Below, piece after piece: positions 1 to 8,524 of a stretch of 64,000 nt of DNA. Below the pieces are notes generated by a model. It was given only the letters and a program-made list of their open reading frames with translations. It had not been told where the DNA came from and ran no database searches. This DNA comes from an uncultured Acidobacteriota bacterium (GTDB taxonomy: Bacteria; Acidobacteriota; Terriglobia; Bryobacterales; Bryobacteraceae), in assembly GCA_900696665.1 (NCBI GenBank), contig CAADGY010000015.1, positions 1 to 64,000 of the forward strand, given 5' to 3'. A program made the position numbers and the translations under genes. The number at the start of each line of letters is the position of its first letter. Positions within the stretch are counted from its first letter, which is position 1.

Positions 1-296
1 CCAAACTTTCACGCGTGTCCCCACCGCCGAACGACACAGCTCACCTGCCCGGCCGAGACACCCGCGGCCTACACGACAAACGAGTGAGCACCGAAAAACA
101 GGGCAGCCGGCCGGGTCAGGTGCAGCGACTAGCAGCCGCGTCCCTCAAAAGTCCGATTCCCACGAACGGTACGCCTCGAGGGGAAAGGACTTACGAACGG
201 AAGCGTTCCCTGCCCCTCGCTGAAACCAACTTCGTTTTCCGCCAACTTTCCGCCAGCAGGGTGACTACAGGGCGTTTCCGCACGAAGGAGACGCAC
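1..296. other. Non-coding leader upstream of the first recombinase
   Basis: No convincing gene is seen. An open frame continues upstream of the recombinase start, but it lacks domain character and the good ribosome site lies just before position 297. Next to an integrase this stretch would be a natural place for an attachment site, but no direct repeat partner or tRNA end could be identified by eye. Confidence 0.4.
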
Positions 297-1523
297 ATGG
301 CTGGTATCCGCAAGAAAGGCGACGCTTACTACTGTACGTTCCGCTTCCAGGGGAAGCGATACTACTTCACCGTCGGGAACATCTCGGAGGCCCAGGCGCT
401 CGCCAAGGGCACCGAAGTGGACGAGACACTGAATCTCATCGAACGCGGGCGGCTCACCGTCCCGGACGGCGTGCCCCTGGAGGAGTTCGTCGCCGCTGGC
501 GGCAAGGCTCCGGTGGTCGTCGAGCGATCCGAGACGTTCACTGCTCGGAGCCTGTTCGACCGGTATCTCACGACGCTCGGCAACGGGACCATCGAGGAGA
601 AATCGCTCGTGACTCTCCGGAGTCATCTGAAGCAGGTGTGTGAAACCATCGGCGCGCGGTTTCGCATTCAGGGACTCACGCTCGCCGATCTTCAGGGACA
701 CGTTGACCGGCGTGCGAGGAAGGGGCTGTCGCCCGTCACGTCGAAGAAGGAGATCGCCTCGTTCCGGGCTTGCTGGAACTGGGCCGTGCATGGGGGGCTG
801 CTCAAGGGGGCGTTCCCGAATCGCGGGTTGCGGTTTCCGAAGGAAGAGGAGAAGGAACCGTTTCGCACATTCACCGAGATCGAAGACGCCATCGCCGTCG
901 AGAACCCGGACGATGACCGACGTGAATCGCTCTGGGAGGCCCTGTACCTCACGCGGACGGAAATCGAAGAGTTCCTGGATTACATGCGAACTCACGGCTC
1001 GCAGCCGTGGGTCTATCCGATGGTGGTGTTCGCGGCGTACACGGGGGCGAGACGGAGCGAGATGATGCGGGCGCTGACGACGGACCTGGACCTGACCGGC
1101 GGGGTGGTCACGATCCGGGAGAGGAAGCGGGTCCGGGGGAAGCGCTCCAACCGCCTGGCCCCGATCACTCCGAAGCTCGCCACGGTACTCCGGGAGTGGC
1201 TCGCGGCGAAACCGGTGAGTCCGTACCTGTTCTGCCAAGCGCAGCACGTCGCCTTCAGCGGGACGAAGCGTGAAGGCCCTACCCCAATCACGATGGGCGA
1301 AGCCTACCACCACTTCAAACAGTCGGTGGAAGGTTCGAAGTGGGAAGTGCTTCGCGGCTACCACGTCCTTCGGCACTCGTTCATCTCGGCCCTGGCGAGT
1401 CAGGGAGTGGACCAGCGGGTGATTGACGAAATCGTGGGGCACCAGTCGGAAGAGCAGCGAAAGCGATACCGGCACCTCTACCCCGGAGTCATGCGGGAAG
1501 CGATTAAAGGCGTTTTCGGTTGA
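297..1523 (+). CDS. Tyrosine recombinase / phage-type integrase
   Basis: Site-specific DNA recombinase of about 408 residues that would integrate or excise the neighbouring element. The C-terminal catalytic domain shows the family signature: TGARRSEM around the first catalytic Arg, HVLRHSF (HxxR), a GHQS box, and the nucleophile region ending YRHLYPG. The N-terminus (AGIRKKGDAYYCTFRFQGKR) resembles an arm-binding domain, followed by a SAM-like core-binding domain. The ATG at 297 is chosen because AAGGAG lies about 8 bases upstream; the frame stays open to position 15 but that part is uninformative. The gene ends just before a strong terminator. Its target site is not identified. Confidence 0.85.
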   Translation: MAGIRKKGDAYYCTFRFQGKRYYFTVGNISEAQALAKGTEVDETLNLIERGRLTVPDGVPLEEFVAAGGKAPVVVERSETFTARSLFDRYLTTLGNGTIEEKSLVTLRSHLKQVCETIGARFRIQGLTLADLQGHVDRRARKGLSPVTSKKEIASFRACWNWAVHGGLLKGAFPNRGLRFPKEEEKEPFRTFTEIEDAIAVENPDDDRRESLWEALYLTRTEIEEFLDYMRTHGSQPWVYPMVVFAAYTGARRSEMMRALTTDLDLTGGVVTIRERKRVRGKRSNRLAPITPKLATVLREWLAAKPVSPYLFCQAQHVAFSGTKREGPTPITMGEAYHHFKQSVEGSKWEVLRGYHVLRHSFISALASQGVDQRVIDEIVGHQSEEQRKRYRHLYPGVMREAIKGVFG

Positions 1524-1538
1524 CCGAACAGGAATAAT

Positions 1539-1573
1539 GACGGCGAGCTCGTCAAAGTAGCTCGCCGTCTTTT
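1539..1573. terminator. Terminator between convergent recombinase and PIN genes
   Basis: A perfect 11-bp stem, GACGGCGAGCT paired with AGCTCGCCGTC, is followed by TTTT at 1570-1573. It lies directly after the recombinase stop and faces the 3' end of the leftward PIN gene, so it may serve both strands. Confidence 0.8.
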
Positions 1574-1603
1574 CCGTTGCCTGTGTTCTGAGTTCGCGGT
1601 GAA

Positions 1604-2122
1604 TCACTCAGTGGGTCGAATACGATCAGCGAATGAAGCGAATGTGAGCCGAAACCGATGGTTCTTTTCCCACTCGGCTTTCATGGCATCTGCCTCGGCC
1701 ACGGTCAGCACCGTTTCGCGGATGAGCAAAACCACAAGCAACTCGGTCGAGAAGATCGTGAGACCCAGACCGATATTCGTCAGTTTCTTGACGGCTCTCT
1801 TGTCGTCGATGGCCAACGCGAGTTTTCGGTGCGAAGCCACCGCGATGGCGGAACACTCGCCGATGCCGAGTCCCTCTGCCGTGAGTCGAGCGAATAGGCT
1901 GACCTCTTCCACCTCCGTGACACGAATCTCTTCCAGAATGCCCTTTGCAAACGCTTCCTCCAAACGCTGCAACTGCTCCGGATAGTGCGCCGTAACCTCC
2001 GCCCGGACGTGATCGGTGACGACGAAACGCTGATTCGGCAATCCCGTCAGTAACTCCGCACGGTCTAGGACCAGGAAGTTGATCAGGACGCTCGTATCCG
2101 TGATGATTATTGTTTCGGACAT
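1604..2122 (-). CDS. PIN-domain protein (putative toxin ribonuclease)
   Basis: A 172-residue protein beginning with the PIN-like signature ITDTSVLINF, with later acidic positions in GLGIGECSAI and LAIDDKRAVK, the spacing expected of the metal-binding acidic residues of PIN nucleases. Family members cleave RNA and are often toxins. It lies 27 bases downstream of the XRE-ImmA/IrrE gene on the same strand, so the two probably form one transcription unit. The upstream protein is then the likely antitoxin or regulator. The pairing is inferred from gene order; the RNA target is unknown. Confidence 0.75.
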   Translation of the reverse strand: MSETIIITDTSVLINFLVLDRAELLTGLPNQRFVVTDHVRAEVTAHYPEQLQRLEEAFAKGILEEIRVTEVEEVSLFARLTAEGLGIGECSAIAVASHRKLALAIDDKRAVKKLTNIGLGLTIFSTELLVVLLIRETVLTVAEADAMKAEWEKNHRFRLTFASFADRIRPTE

Positions 2123-2149
2123 AGCTTACATCCGTGCCGAACGGTCAAT

Positions 2150-3391
2150 TTACATCGCATCGGCCAGATTCAGCAGGGACTTTGCCGGCACTCCAAGCAG
2201 TGAACTCAGGTCGCGGAGCTTCCCTTTGGAGATTTCTTCCCGGCGGTAGGCTTCCAGCGCCAAGTGGAGAACCTGACTGACGATCTCCCGATCCGGAGTG
2301 CGTTTGTCCTGTCCGTCGAGGTCTTCGAGTAGTTGCAGCATTTGCAGGAATTCCTTGCCACTCTGCTCCTTTTCTCGCAATATCGTGAACTCCTCCTCGT
2401 TGACAATCGCGAGACTCTTGAGCCGGAAGAGAGCGGCCTGGTAGCTCACACCGAAGTGATGCGCCAGCGCTGCGACATCTTCATAGGTGAGGGCTTGTGA
2501 ACGGGGTGCTGCTCGCCTGTGTGCGCGAACCTGTTCCGCGTTTTGTTCCGTAGCGGGGTCATACACGGTTTGATCGATGAGACTTGGCCCGCCCTTGAAT
2601 CGTGCTTGCAGGAAGGCCCAGACGCCGGTGCGAGGCAACAAGAATGCCGCAGCGAAGGCGTTTGCCCGCACTTCCCCCAGATCCGATCGGTTGCCTTCCA
2701 GCGACACCGTGGCAGTGTGGTGCCGGTCGAGCAGTGCATGGGCATACTCGTGTGCGTACGAGAAGCGCTTGCGTGCTCTGGGGTGGTCGAAGTTGACCAG
2801 AATGCAGAGCCCGATGGACGAGTGCCTGAGAAACAACCCGGACATCTGGTCCGGCAGCTTCGCTCCGGATGCCCAGACGTTCTGACTGTTGATGAGGTCC
2901 GACATGTCGTGAATCGGGTTGTGCCCCAACCCCAAACGTCGCCGCTCCTGTTCGGCGACGTAGTTGCCCTGGTCAACCGCCTCCATCGTCCGGCGTGGTT
3001 GTGGGAGATCGTACGTCGGCGGCCCGACATGTGGGGGGCGGTCGAGCAGGTCTTCCAGCTCGACCCCGCTCCGGCAAATCGTCAGATATCGCGAAACTTC
3101 GCTTTGCCAGGGTTGCTCCTCTCCAACGACATCAGCGGCACGAAACAGGGCGACCAGCACGTCTTCCTCGCCGACAGGGGGTGCGGCGTTGAAGAAACTG
3201 GCGATTGGCCGTCCGTAGAGTTCGGAAAGTTTCGCTAGTTCGAGGGTGCTCACGGAGCGGTTGCCCGCCTCAATCTGGACAACGGCGGTGCGCGGCAGTG
3301 CAAGCGACTGAGCAACTTGATCTTGGGTCAGATGCGAGTTCGCCCGTGCTTCTTTCAGTCTGGCGGCGAGAGTTTGTTGGTCGATGCTCAT
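2150..3391 (-). CDS. XRE-family regulator with ImmA/IrrE metalloprotease domain
   Basis: About 413 residues. The N-terminus is a Cro/CI-type helix-turn-helix (LTQDQVAQSL, then TAVVQIEAGNRSVSTLELAK, residues about 18-50). The middle carries a zinc-protease motif HEYAHALLDRH (around residue 215), typical of ImmA/IrrE (DUF955) proteins that cleave or control repressors. The C-terminal region is helical. The ATG at 3391 is preferred over an upstream GTG because GGGAG lies 8 bases before it. The gene leads an operon with the PIN gene and is divergent from the sigma-like operon; the inverted repeat in the shared spacer is its probable operator. Confidence 0.8.
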   Translation of the reverse strand: MSIDQQTLAARLKEARANSHLTQDQVAQSLALPRTAVVQIEAGNRSVSTLELAKLSELYGRPIASFFNAAPPVGEEDVLVALFRAADVVGEEQPWQSEVSRYLTICRSGVELEDLLDRPPHVGPPTYDLPQPRRTMEAVDQGNYVAEQERRRLGLGHNPIHDMSDLINSQNVWASGAKLPDQMSGLFLRHSSIGLCILVNFDHPRARKRFSYAHEYAHALLDRHHTATVSLEGNRSDLGEVRANAFAAAFLLPRTGVWAFLQARFKGGPSLIDQTVYDPATEQNAEQVRAHRRAAPRSQALTYEDVAALAHHFGVSYQAALFRLKSLAIVNEEEFTILREKEQSGKEFLQMLQLLEDLDGQDKRTPDREIVSQVLHLALEAYRREEISKGKLRDLSSLLGVPAKSLLNLADAM

Positions 3392-3491
3392 GGTCGTTCT
3401 CCCTGTCCACGTCGGCGAACACTTTTGCTGGGGGAGGCTGTGCGTCCCCCTGATGCCTATTGTGTCATTATCGGTCACCATGTGCAAGGCC

Positions 3492-3528
3492 TTGACATTC
3501 TCGTTCTCTAATCGAACAATTGAGAATG
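3492..3528 (+). promoter_or_regulatory. Promoter with overlapping inverted-repeat operator
   Basis: TTGACA at 3492-3497 and a weak AACAAT at 3515-3520 are 17 bases apart, a sigma-70-like promoter pointing toward the sigma/ubiquitin-like operon. CATTCTC (3496-3502) and GAGAATG (3522-3528) form an interrupted palindrome with inner GTTC/GAAC arms covering that promoter. A divergent XRE regulator starts about 100 bases away and is the natural candidate to bind it. Binding is inferred. Confidence 0.5.
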
Positions 3529-3631
3529 GGGGGCAGCGTTGGGGGGCCTATGCGACCGGTTCGGACGGAAGAGCCGTAAGGCCAATGAAAAGAGCAGCTT
3601 GCTTCACGGAAGATGAAGCGGGGGGAGCGGT

Positions 3632-4456
3632 ATGAGCGCGAAAATCCAAGCTCGGGACGACTCGACTGATGAGGTGGAACCGCTTCGGAAGCGGAAGGAC
3701 GGTGAGCTTTACGCCCGTCCTGCCGCTATTGAGGACGCCATCGCGGGCCTCATGCGGTTGACGAAAGAGGAGTTCCTCCAGCGAATCGAGGCCGAGGATT
3801 CGGCGGATCGCGTCCCTTCGGAATGCCTGCTCTACTTCGTGCGCAGGCCACCATTTGCTGCGGATCGGGACGTGCTGCGCGTGCTTTTCACGGCGATTCG
3901 GCAGCGTGTGCTGAAAGCGGTCCCCGTCCCGAAGCGACACATCGCAGGCAAGAAAGCCGAGAATTCGATTGATCTGGACATCCGAGATGCGGTCCTGGGG
4001 AAGTTCCAGGAGCTGCTTTGCAAGGATCGGCAGGAGTACCAAGAGCGGTTGGACTTCTTCGAGTGCCGGTTCAATGCGGGCGTCGCCCGCCTCCGAACGA
4101 CTGCCCGACGGGACATTTGCAAGGATGCGGCCCATTTGACGCCTTTGGTCCACGACAACGAGTCAAACGAGCCGCACCCGGAAGTCGAGCAGGCTCTTTC
4201 CTGCATCACGGACTCATTCGAGGGGCCCGAAACAGATTTTCTTTACCGGTCGAAGATCCATGCTGCGATTAGCTCCTTGCCACTTGATCAGCGCAGGGTG
4301 GTCGAGTTGTTCCTGAAGGACATTCCGATCGACCCACAAGGGACGGACACGATGACTATGGTTAAGATTCTCGGTTGCTGCGAAAAAACGGTACGCAACA
4401 GGCTGAAACGGGCTTTCGCCAAGCTCGCGGAACTTTTGAATGAGGAGAACGCATGA
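3632..4456 (+). CDS. Sigma-70-like (ECF-type) RNA polymerase factor
   Basis: 274 residues. The C-terminus resembles sigma region 4: an HTH segment around LPLDQRRVVELFL followed by MVKILGCCEKTVRNRLKRAF. The N-terminal two thirds is poorly conserved, with a possible region 2-like helical section (residues about 95-160). It is the first gene of the operon and its stop overlaps the next start (ATGA at 4453-4456), implying translational coupling. It could be a dedicated sigma factor for the operon or a repurposed sigma-fold regulator. Sigma genes embedded in accessory operons recur in this window (see 41185-41958). Confidence 0.65.
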   Translation: MSAKIQARDDSTDEVEPLRKRKDGELYARPAAIEDAIAGLMRLTKEEFLQRIEAEDSADRVPSECLLYFVRRPPFAADRDVLRVLFTAIRQRVLKAVPVPKRHIAGKKAENSIDLDIRDAVLGKFQELLCKDRQEYQERLDFFECRFNAGVARLRTTARRDICKDAAHLTPLVHDNESNEPHPEVEQALSCITDSFEGPETDFLYRSKIHAAISSLPLDQRRVVELFLKDIPIDPQGTDTMTMVKILGCCEKTVRNRLKRAFAKLAELLNEENA

Positions 4457-5055
4457 TGACGCCAATCGACAAAGATGCCGTCCTCGATGCGTTCGCGGCA
4501 GAACCCGTTCATGATCGCAACACTCTGGAGCGTTACGTCAGCGAGTACCCGGAGCTTACCGAGGAACTGATCGACCTTGCTGCCGAACTGCGACTCAGCA
4601 CCGAGTTCGCCGGGGCCGAGGAAGGCGTCATCAACGACCCGAAGCTGGAGACCGCTTGGGAGAACTTCCTTGCCGCTGGGCCGAAACCGGCAGTGACGAC
4701 TGCGGTTGTTGACCCCTTCGCGCAATTCAAGGGGGGGGCGTTCGCAACTCTTGCCGGAAAGCTCGATGTTCCGCGTTCACTGCTGACGGCGGTGCGGGAC
4801 CGGCTCGTTGTGCCATCATCCGTTCCAAGCGGCTTTGTTCGCCGCTTTGCGGAAGCGACCGGCACCACGGTCGAAGCGGTCAGAGCATATCTCACACGAG
4901 ATAGCCAGGCACCGTTGGGTCTGGCATTCAAATCGGATCAAAAGCCTTCGCAACAGGGACGAGTCACGTTCCGGCAGCTTGTCGAAAGCACCGAGATGGG
5001 TGAGTCTCAGCGCCTTCTTCTCCTTCGGGAGTGCGAAGAAAATGAACTCACTTGA
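4453..5055 (+). CDS. Unknown 200-aa protein between sigma and protease-helicase genes
   Basis: Not recognised. The protein has an acidic N-terminal helical part (residues 1-60, including TLERYVSEYPELTEELIDLA, the kind of acidic leader seen ahead of anti-sigma or kinase-linked proteins in planctomycetes) and a second helical block with VPSGFVRRFAEATGTTVEAV, which looks HTH-like. No cysteine-rich anti-sigma zinc motif or membrane segment is present. It overlaps the sigma gene upstream and the helicase gene downstream (14 bases), so it is surely co-translated with them. A soluble anti-sigma or substrate for the ImmA/IrrE protease next door is a reasonable guess only. Confidence 0.55.
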   Translation: MMTPIDKDAVLDAFAAEPVHDRNTLERYVSEYPELTEELIDLAAELRLSTEFAGAEEGVINDPKLETAWENFLAAGPKPAVTTAVVDPFAQFKGGAFATLAGKLDVPRSLLTAVRDRLVVPSSVPSGFVRRFAEATGTTVEAVRAYLTRDSQAPLGLAFKSDQKPSQQGRVTFRQLVESTEMGESQRLLLLRECEENELT

Positions 5056-8000
5056 AGCGGGGAGGCAGCGAGCCGAGCGACTACATTCCGAAGCGGTTGC
5101 CGCCGGGCACAATCCGAGAACTCCCTACGATTTCGTTCGGGCAGAGGCCGCAAAGCGGCTGATCGAGGTCGAACGGGTGCCCAAGGGTGACATTCGGCTT
5201 TACGGTGGTCGAGCACTCTACGACCCCGACGCTTTGCTGATCGTGCATGAGGACACAGGCGACCCTTTCCTAGATGCCTTCCTCGTCGCCCACGAGCTCG
5301 GCCACATCGACCTCGGTGGGCAGTCGGAGCCGATGGCGGTGATGGACGCCGATCCGCTACGGGCTGCGGAGGCAGTCCCGATTGGGGTGGAGCGGGTCGT
5401 CGATTACAGCCGTCGGCAGCGACGCGAAGTCCAGATGGACCTGTTCGCGAGAGAGTTTCTGTTGCCCCGTCCCTGGCTCCGCGAACTCCACGTCGCCCAA
5501 GGGATGTCTGCATCGGAGATCGCAACCTTCACGGCTGCCCCATTTGCTGTTGTTGCCCAGCAGCTTCTCGATGCCCTGCTGTTGCCTCGCATCGAAATCG
5601 CCCCGGCCAACGAGACTCCCGAAAGGCCGCTTGCGGCTGATCAGGCGGCGGCGGCCACGCACGAAGGGAGCCCCTACCTGCTCGAAGCCGGGCCGGGGAC
5701 GGGAAAGACCCAAACACTGGTGGGGCGCATCGAGTACCTCCTTTCTCGGGGCGTAGACCCGGAGAAAATCCTGATCCTGACCTTCTCGAACAAAGCGGCC
5801 AACGAACTTTCGGAACGGATCGGGAAGAAGTACCCCGATGCCGCGGCCAGGATGTGGGCCGGAACGTTTCATGGCTTCGGACTCGACATCATTCGCCGGT
5901 TTCATGACCGGCTGAACCTGCCCGTCAGCCCTCGACTGCTCGACCGGTCCGACGCCATCGAACTCCTGGAGAGCGAGTATCCCAAACTGAACCTCGCCCA
6001 TTTCAAAAACCTCTGGGACCCGTCCGATGCGTTGAGCCGAATCCTGTCCGCGATCTCGCGGGCGAACGATGAGGTTGTTGATGCGGCCGGATACCGGATT
6101 CTTGCCGAGAAAATGAACGCTGCGGCAATAACCGACGAGGAACGGGAAGCCGCAGAGAAGTGCCTCGAAGTGGCGACCGCGTTCGCTGCCTACGAGCGGC
6201 TGAAGGCCGAGGGTGGCTGCGTAGACTTCGGCGACCTGGTCGCGCTCCCCGTGCGCCTTTGCGAGTCGCACCCCGACATCCGGGAACACCTGAGGGCTGC
6301 CTACGAGCATGTTCTCGTGGACGAATATCAGGACGTGAACCGGGCGAGCGTGAGGTTGCTCAAGTCGATTGCCAATGATGGCAAGAACCTCTGGGCCGTC
6401 GGCGATGCCAAGCAGTCGATTTACCGCTTTCGGGGAGCTTCCGCTTACAACATGACCCGATTCGGGAAGGAAGATTTTCCCGGTGCGGAACGAGGCCGTT
6501 TGACAATCAACTACCGCAGCCATCAGGAGGTCGTGGCCGCGTACCTCAAGTTCGCGGCCGAAATCCCAAGCGTGCGGGGGGCGAACATTGATCTGACGGC
6601 GAAGCGCGGTGCAGGTGGTTGCCTTCCGGAGTATCGAGCCGTTACGACTTCGGACGACGAAGTGGCCGCCGTTGCGGACGCCATTGAAGAGCTTCGCAAG
6701 CAGGGCTACAGCTACCGCGACCAAGCGATATTGAGTTCGGGAAATGATCGTCTCGGACGATTCGCTGAGGGCCTGGAGCGGCTCGGCATCCCCGTGCTCT
6801 ACCTGGGGAGCCTGTTCGAGCGAGATGAGATCAAGGAGCTGCTTTCGGTCTTGCTGCTGGTCGTCGACCGCCGAGCGATGGGCCTCGTCCGAGTGGCCGC
6901 TGCTGACCGCTGGGCCGTTCCACTTGCGGATGTGGCAAGCGTCCTATGGCATCTGAAAGATCAGGATGGCCTGCCTCTCGCTTGGCTGGCAAACCTCGAC
7001 GGCGTGCCGGGATTGACCGACGAAGGCCGGGGGTGCCTCAAAAAGATCGCGACTCTCGCCAGCGGTTTCAGCATTAACGCGAACCCGTGGGATGTGCTGG
7101 CCTCGGTGCTTCTCGACCGCTCGCGTCTGGCAGCGGAGCTCGCGGAGTCGTCGGGTATCACTGCGCGAACGCAGGCCATCGCCATCTGGCAACTGATGAG
7201 CTTCATCCGCACCCAGCCGCCGGGAAAGGGTCTGCCGATCACACGGTTGCTCGAACGAATTCGGCGGATGGTGCAGCACGGCGACGAGAAGGATTTGCGT
7301 CAGCTTCCGACCTCGGCTCAGGGTATCGACGCTGTGCGGCTGATGACGATGCACGGGAGCAAGGGACTGGAGTTCGGCGCAGTCCACATTCCGGGCATGG
7401 TGAACGGGAGTCTTCCTCGGCCGCCGAAAGGCGATCTGGCACGAGGGATTCTCCCGCCTGACGGCCTGATCGAAGGCGTGAGTGGCAAGAGCCTTGATGC
7501 GCTGCTCTCGTCAATCAGCGAGGAGCACGAGTGCCTGTTCTTCGTGGCGATGTCACGCGCGAAGGACAGGCTGTTCTTTTACTCGCCGACCCAGAAATCC
7601 AACGGTAGCAGTTGGCCTCGATCTGCGTTCATCGACCGCCTCGGAAATCGCATCTCGCAGAGCAGAGTCTCTCCGAAAAGACCTCTCCCGCCCCACGAAA
7701 ACAGCCTGCCGGTTTCTCTGACGATTGAGGCGGGCATGACGCTCACCGATTTCCAACTGGCTCTGTACCAGCGATGTCCCCGTCGCTTCTTCTACACGCA
7801 CGTTCTCGGAATCGGCGGGCGTCGCTCCGAAACCGCGTTCATGAAGATGCACGATGCGGTTCAGAGGGTGATTGACGTTGCCACGGCTGAGGCCGGTGGG
7901 GATTTTTCCCGAGAGCGATTCGATGCGGCCTTTGAAGAAGCGTGGGTTAGCCACGGTCCCGCCGAGCACGGTTATGCCAAAGAGTACAAAGAGATCGCGT

Positions 8001-8461
8001 TGGGCCTGCTTGGGTTCCTGAAGGAATCGACCAACGGCTACGAGGTTCACCGCCCACCCCAGTTGCGGCTTCCGGTCCTGGGAGGTGAGGTCGTCATCAC
8101 CCCGGACCAAGTGGTGAGCGACTCCAGTGGGCAGGTGACCATGCGGAAGGTGAGAACTGGACACAAACAAGACAAGGAGGAAGACACGATTGCCGCCGCT
8201 GCCTTCCACCTCGCCGCATCGGCCCATACCCCCGGGTGTACGGTCGAACTCGTGCATCTCAGTGACGGCACACACACGCCAATTCGAATGTCGTCGAAAG
8301 TCTTCTCGAACCGGCAAGAGAAACTGACAGAGGTGGCAGAGAGCGTGCGGGCCGGTCAGTTTCCACTCACAAAGGATGAGCGACCCTGCCCGCGCTGTCC
8401 CGCCTTCTTCGTCTGCGGGCGACTGCCGGCTGGCTCGCTGGTCAAAAAATTTTCGGCTTGA
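5042..8461 (+). CDS. ImmA/IrrE protease - UvrD helicase - PD-(D/E)XK nuclease fusion
   Basis: About 1139 residues with three parts. Residues about 1-190: an ImmA/IrrE metalloprotease with HELGHIDL and a downstream FAREFLLP. Middle: a superfamily 1A helicase with Walker A EAGPGTGKTQ, VDEYQDVN, GDAKQSIYRFRGAS, NYRSHQE, TMHGSKGLEF and AMSRAKDRLF. C-terminus (from about residue 900): YQRCPRRFFYTH, a possible nuclease core around VVITPDQ...RKVRTGHK, and CPRCPAFFVCG, the cysteine arrangement of AddB/Cas4-like Fe-S nucleases. The ATG at 5042 is inside the previous gene; upstream in-frame codons would overlap it far more. Expected role: DNA unwinding and cleavage gated by proteolysis. The triple fusion is unusual. 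Confidence 0.85.
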   Translation: MNSLEAGRQRAERLHSEAVAAGHNPRTPYDFVRAEAAKRLIEVERVPKGDIRLYGGRALYDPDALLIVHEDTGDPFLDAFLVAHELGHIDLGGQSEPMAVMDADPLRAAEAVPIGVERVVDYSRRQRREVQMDLFAREFLLPRPWLRELHVAQGMSASEIATFTAAPFAVVAQQLLDALLLPRIEIAPANETPERPLAADQAAAATHEGSPYLLEAGPGTGKTQTLVGRIEYLLSRGVDPEKILILTFSNKAANELSERIGKKYPDAAARMWAGTFHGFGLDIIRRFHDRLNLPVSPRLLDRSDAIELLESEYPKLNLAHFKNLWDPSDALSRILSAISRANDEVVDAAGYRILAEKMNAAAITDEEREAAEKCLEVATAFAAYERLKAEGGCVDFGDLVALPVRLCESHPDIREHLRAAYEHVLVDEYQDVNRASVRLLKSIANDGKNLWAVGDAKQSIYRFRGASAYNMTRFGKEDFPGAERGRLTINYRSHQEVVAAYLKFAAEIPSVRGANIDLTAKRGAGGCLPEYRAVTTSDDEVAAVADAIEELRKQGYSYRDQAILSSGNDRLGRFAEGLERLGIPVLYLGSLFERDEIKELLSVLLLVVDRRAMGLVRVAAADRWAVPLADVASVLWHLKDQDGLPLAWLANLDGVPGLTDEGRGCLKKIATLASGFSINANPWDVLASVLLDRSRLAAELAESSGITARTQAIAIWQLMSFIRTQPPGKGLPITRLLERIRRMVQHGDEKDLRQLPTSAQGIDAVRLMTMHGSKGLEFGAVHIPGMVNGSLPRPPKGDLARGILPPDGLIEGVSGKSLDALLSSISEEHECLFFVAMSRAKDRLFFYSPTQKSNGSSWPRSAFIDRLGNRISQSRVSPKRPLPPHENSLPVSLTIEAGMTLTDFQLALYQRCPRRFFYTHVLGIGGRRSETAFMKMHDAVQRVIDVATAEAGGDFSRERFDAAFEEAWVSHGPAEHGYAKEYKEIALGLLGFLKESTNGYEVHRPPQLRLPVLGGEVVITPDQVVSDSSGQVTMRKVRTGHKQDKEEDTIAAAAFHLAASAHTPGCTVELVHLSDGTHTPIRMSSKVFSNRQEKLTEVAESVRAGQFPLTKDERPCPRCPAFFVCGRLPAGSLVKKFSA

Positions 8462-8524
8462 GCTTACCGGTCGCGTTCTCCGGCTGCGATTAACCTTCCG
8501 TAACCCAATTATGGAGGTGCTTCG

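Noticed and set aside
100-190. Possible tRNA 3' end or attachment site (GTCCGATTCCCAC resembles a T-arm)
   Set aside because: The T-loop is not TTC and the flanking bases do not pair; no cloverleaf could be drawn on either strand.
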